Shown here piece by piece: positions 32,048-32,065 of a stretch of DNA of 32,065 bases. Position 1 is the stretch's first letter; every line of letters begins with the position of its first letter. The notes below the pieces were generated by a model. That model searched no databases. It saw only the letters and a list, made by a program, of their open reading frames with translations, and was not told the origin of the DNA. This stretch comes from an uncultured Chloroflexota bacterium (GTDB taxonomy: Bacteria > Chloroflexota > Chloroflexia > Chloroflexales > Chloroflexaceae): the NCBI GenBank assembly GCA_937120965.1, contig CAKZKA010000302.1:1-32065 (forward strand). Direction: 5' to 3'. The translations under genes and the position numbers were made by a program.

Positions 32048-32065
32048 CTCGTTCCTCACGAAATC

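Noticed and set aside
15549-32065. Prophage
   Set aside because: Only tail/baseplate genes plus a DUF4157 cargo are present; no integrase, terminase, portal, capsid, holin or endolysin was found, which fits an injection system instead.
15549-32065. Type VI secretion system
   Set aside because: No TssJLM membrane complex, ClpV or Hcp is seen, and CIS_tube, DUF4157 and DUF6519 point to the extracellular-type lineage.

Overview
The window is high-GC bacterial chromosomal DNA. The gene set (a long homodimeric-type pyruvate:ferredoxin oxidoreductase followed by a dihydroorotate-dehydrogenase-like protein, a PspC protein, RsfS, a YugP-type zinc metallopeptidase), the strong AGGAG/GGAGG ribosome binding sites and the many GC-rich palindromic intergenic repeats would fit a filamentous Chloroflexota (Chloroflexales, Roseiflexus/Chloroflexus-like). 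This is inference from style and gene content; there is no rRNA or other firm taxonomic marker here.

Positions 1-15,170 hold housekeeping and accessory genes: a 5'-truncated lysozyme-like/M23 wall hydrolase, a PspC-domain membrane protein, rsfS (apparently using a rare AUC start), a short-chain dehydrogenase, nifJ plus a DHOD-like gene on the minus strand, a DUF2064 protein, a nucleoside hydrolase, a zinc metallopeptidase with an abutting 45-residue membrane protein and a clear terminator, a 62-residue membrane protein, and a periplasmic-binding-protein-like metal receptor without a signal peptide. The spacers between these genes are packed with dispersed repeats. In one place a repeat element sits inside a copy of another repeat, as if inserted.

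Positions 15,549-32,047 form one minus-strand operon of twelve tightly packed genes, many joined by ATGA/GTGA overlaps. It encodes the spike, hub and baseplate half of a contractile injection system (extracellular CIS, phage-tail-like particle). In transcription order: a small cluster protein; a DUF4157 (eCIS-core) cargo protein; a CIS_tube-type protein; a LysM protein; a gpD/gp27-like hub; a gpV/gp5-like spike; a PAAR-like tip; a gp25-like wedge; two large baseplate J-type proteins; a tail-protein-I-like protein with beta-helix and repeated modules; and a DUF6519/beta-helix protein. Sheath, inner tube, tape measure and AAA+ ATPase genes are not in the window and would be expected beyond the right edge.

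The most interesting item is the DUF4157 protein. Its N-terminal half is a standard loading module with HELTH, and its C-terminal half is distinctly lower in GC. That half carries a D-x12-ExK pattern in a suitable alpha/beta context, so it is a candidate PD-(D/E)XK nuclease-type toxin delivered by the particle.
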